In this document: in pieces, positions 62,261 through 64,000 of the stretch
Layout of the letters: each line of letters begins with the position of its first letter
Position numbering within the stretch: position 1 is the first letter of the stretch
NCBI RefSeq assembly: GCF_014696355.1
Contig: NZ_JACJQA010000008.1
Location: 62,001-126,000, forward strand
Reading direction: 5' to 3'
Length of the DNA stretch: 64,000 nt
Source: Pseudanabaena sp. FACHB-1998
GTDB taxonomy: Bacteria > Cyanobacteriota > Cyanobacteriia > Pseudanabaenales > Pseudanabaenaceae
The notes under the pieces: generated by a model
Told to the model about the DNA's origin: nothing
What the model saw: the letters and a program-made list of their open reading frames with translations, nothing else
Databases searched by the model: none
Made by a program: the position numbers and the translations under genes

Positions 62261-62995
62261 ATGCATCACAATCCAATCTCAATTAAAAACCTCAGTTATG
62301 TCTATGCTGATGGAATGCAAGCCCTAGATGGCATTAATCTAGAAATTGCTGCAACGGAAAGAGTCGCGATCGTGGGCGCAAATGGTTCTGGTAAGTCCAC
62401 TTTGTTACTGCATCTCAATGGGATTCTCTTACCCCAGCAAGGTGAATTGGTAATTGGAGAGATGCCTATGAATAGCAAAAATTTAATTCCCATTCGGAAC
62501 TTTGTGGGGTTGGTGTTCCAAAATCCTGATGAGCAATTATTTATGCCAACGGTGTGGGAAGATGTCGCCTTTGGTCCAATGAATCAAGGAGTCAAAGGGA
62601 AGGATTTAGAAATTTGTATTGCGGAAGCGATGGTTTCTGTGGGGTTGGACTTGGGGAAATATCGCGATCGCCATTCTCAAAATCTCTCTGGTGGCGAAAA
62701 AAAACGAGTAGCGATCGCGGGAGTCCTTGCCATGCAACCGCAAATCCTTGTGTTTGATGAGCCTTCCGCCCAACTCGATCCGCGATCGCGCCGCCAACTG
62801 ATCCAACTTTTGCAAACCTTGCCTGAAACCCAACTAATCGCCACCCATGACCTTGATTTGGTGCTAGAGCTTTGCGATCGCACGGTGGTCTTGAGTGAAG
62901 GTAAAATCGTCTATGATGGCAAAACGGAACAGGTATTAAGCGATCGCGAGTTTCTTTTAGCCCATTCCCTAGAAATGCCCCTAAGCCGCAGTTAA
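62261..62995 (+). CDS. cbiO: ECF transporter ATP-binding protein, CbiO family
   Basis: ATPase of the cobalt-type ECF transporter. Walker A GANGSGKST near residue 38, Q-loop VFQNPDEQLFMPTVWEDV (the FQNPD form is typical of ECF ATPases), signature LSGGEKKRVAIAG, Walker B ILVFDEPSAQLDP, H-loop IATHDLDLVLELC. Length 244. It follows cbiQ and precedes the glycosyltransferase gene by 5 bp, an odd pairing. Confidence 0.95.
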   Translation: MHHNPISIKNLSYVYADGMQALDGINLEIAATERVAIVGANGSGKSTLLLHLNGILLPQQGELVIGEMPMNSKNLIPIRNFVGLVFQNPDEQLFMPTVWEDVAFGPMNQGVKGKDLEICIAEAMVSVGLDLGKYRDRHSQNLSGGEKKRVAIAGVLAMQPQILVFDEPSAQLDPRSRRQLIQLLQTLPETQLIATHDLDLVLELCDRTVVLSEGKIVYDGKTEQVLSDREFLLAHSLEMPLSRS

Positions 62996-63000
62996 CTCCA

Positions 63001-64000
63001 GTGAAAAAACACATTTTATTCATTCTGCCCTACCTCAATCAAGGTGGTACGGAAAAGCAAGCCCTCAGCCTGATTGAAGGACTTGGTGATCGCTATAAAA
63101 TTTCGCTCCTAGCACCCGATGGCAAAGGCGCACCCCAATTTCGCGCTTTGCCCATCTCCCAACGAGAATTTACAAGATGGGATTTTAATTTCTTTAAGGG
63201 TTTGCCTGAATTGCTCTCAGGAATTAAGGAAATTCAACAGGAACAAGCGATCGATCTTGTGCATGTGCATGGCGCTCATGAGTTGATGCTACCCGTCAGA
63301 TTAGCTTTAGGGAAAGTGCCAATTATTTTTACAGTGCATGGCTATCATGGCGATAGCGCTCAATTCAGCTATCAAATGTCCTGTTGGTTTAGCAATCTGC
63401 TAGCAAATCAAGTCATTAGTGTCTGTGAGGCGGAATATAATCTGCTTAAAGAATTAGGACTAAATGAGAAAAAGCTCCATTTAATTTATAACGGAGTTAA
63501 AGAACCAGTTCTCAATGTCGATAAATCCTCTGAATTAGGGAAGAGATTTAATCTCGATCCTACCAAGCACATGATCCTTGGTACAGCCGCCCGCTTAAAT
63601 GAAGCGAAGGGATTAACCTATTTACTGAAGGCTTTTGCTGCCCTCACCCACAGCCCCTCTACCCATGGAATAGGGGAGCGGGAGTTAAGATTAGTGATTG
63701 CTGGTACGGGTGATTTAGAAGCTTCCCTAAAGCAGGAAGCACAAGATATTGGCATAGGCGATCGCGTCATCTTTACGGGCTATCTGGACGATCTTCCCAA
63801 CCTGATGCAGTTGTTTGATATCTTCGTACTTCCTTCCCTTCAGGAAGCTTGCAGTCTTGCCTGTGCGGAGGCGATGTCTCAGGCTAAACCCATTGTCGGA
63901 ACCTGTGTTGGCGGTATCGCTGAACAGGTTAGCGATCGCCAAACTGGTTTTATCGTCATGCCTCGCGATCCTGATAGCTTAGCCACAAGTCTCGCCCAGC
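63001..64000 (+). CDS. GT4-family glycosyltransferase, 5' part
   Basis: Reading frame from GTG 63001 stays open to the window edge (333 codons). Two Rossmann domains of a GT-B enzyme: KKHILFILPYLNQGGTEKQA at the start with the GG-rich acceptor loop, VHVHGAHELMLPV, then LIYNGVKE, GTAARLNEAKGLTYL, and the nucleotide-sugar site VLPSLQEACSLACAEAM with the EX7E pattern. The insert ALTHSPSTHGIGERELR near residues 216-232 is coded by a copy of the spacer repeat seen at 25205. It starts 5 bp after cbiO, so may be co-transcribed. Sugar unknown. Confidence 0.9.
   Translation, partial: MKKHILFILPYLNQGGTEKQALSLIEGLGDRYKISLLAPDGKGAPQFRALPISQREFTRWDFNFFKGLPELLSGIKEIQQEQAIDLVHVHGAHELMLPVRLALGKVPIIFTVHGYHGDSAQFSYQMSCWFSNLLANQVISVCEAEYNLLKELGLNEKKLHLIYNGVKEPVLNVDKSSELGKRFNLDPTKHMILGTAARLNEAKGLTYLLKAFAALTHSPSTHGIGERELRLVIAGTGDLEASLKQEAQDIGIGDRVIFTGYLDDLPNLMQLFDIFVLPSLQEACSLACAEAMSQAKPIVGTCVGGIAEQVSDRQTGFIVMPRDPDSLATSLAQ
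63639..63690. repeat. Spacer repeat inserted in frame in a glycosyltransferase gene
   Basis: The pattern CCCTCACCC, then CCCCTCT, and later AGGGGAGCGGGAG follows the order of the repeat at 25205-25245 (CCCTCACCC, CTCCC, GGGGAGAGGGG). It keeps the frame and adds a polar loop. Confidence 0.6.

Overview
The window is a gene-dense stretch of a cyanobacterial chromosome. The octamer GCGATCGC (HIP1) is scattered through most genes on both strands, and the gene families are typically cyanobacterial: a ferredoxin-type glutamate synthase, an HpsJ-like membrane protein, a cyanobacterial low-complexity-tail membrane protein, and hybrid kinases. Coding density, AT-rich spacers and surface genes (HpsJ-like, PilB-like, PEP-CTERM-like) suggest a filamentous or motile lineage such as Pseudanabaena. 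The genus is an inference. No rRNA or CRISPR array is seen; there is one tRNA (tRNA-Ala, anticodon GGC).

Layout. 1-3.2 kb: the 3' part of an oxoprolinase/hydantoinase B gene, then fragments of three unrelated insertion sequences (IS4, IS256 and IS5 families) joined end to end. 3.4-12.3 kb: periplasmic alpha-carbonic anhydrase, pgeF, a very acidic membrane protein, a Tat-dependent PotD lipoprotein with PotA but no permease genes, and an ABC-2 permease without its ATPase. 12.4-20.9 kb: a surface and exopolysaccharide neighbourhood with a duplicated unknown membrane protein gene flanking a PEP-CTERM-like secreted protein, an HpsJ-like protein, a PilB/GspE-type ATPase, and a large fusion of PssE-like, PssD-like, STAS and priming sugar transferase domains. 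21-32 kb: mostly housekeeping genes (trpD, upp, DAHP synthase, hisB, a BaiN-like flavoprotein) mixed with small unknown proteins and a receiver-kinase. 32-42 kb: a Ca2+-type P-ATPase followed by a DUF697 GTPase, an ABC-F ATPase, a pentapeptide protein, rnc, rimM and a Gfo/Idh/MocA oxidoreductase. 42-54 kb: Fd-GOGAT, cobO, a Ca2+/H+ exchanger, an L,D-transpeptidase-like protein, tRNA-Ala, rpmB, tyrA and an ABC1/UbiB kinase. 54.5-61.1 kb: a likely operon of a coiled-coil protein, a large OmpA-type membrane protein, a Rab/Ras-like small GTPase lacking the catalytic Gln, and a PAS-containing hybrid histidine kinase. 61.3-64 kb: cbiQ, cbiO and the start of a GT4 glycosyltransferase.

The most unusual feature is not a gene. 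About 40 inverted repeats sit in the gaps between genes. Most are perfect or nearly perfect stems of 13-31 bp closed by exactly three nucleotides, with C before and G after the triloop. Stem sequences differ widely between copies while pairing stays intact. Some copies belong to recognisable families with conserved flanks, others overlap stop codons and look like bidirectional terminators, and some are nested. They could be terminators, MITE/REP-like mobile palindromes, or the product of template-switch repair; the sequence alone does not decide.
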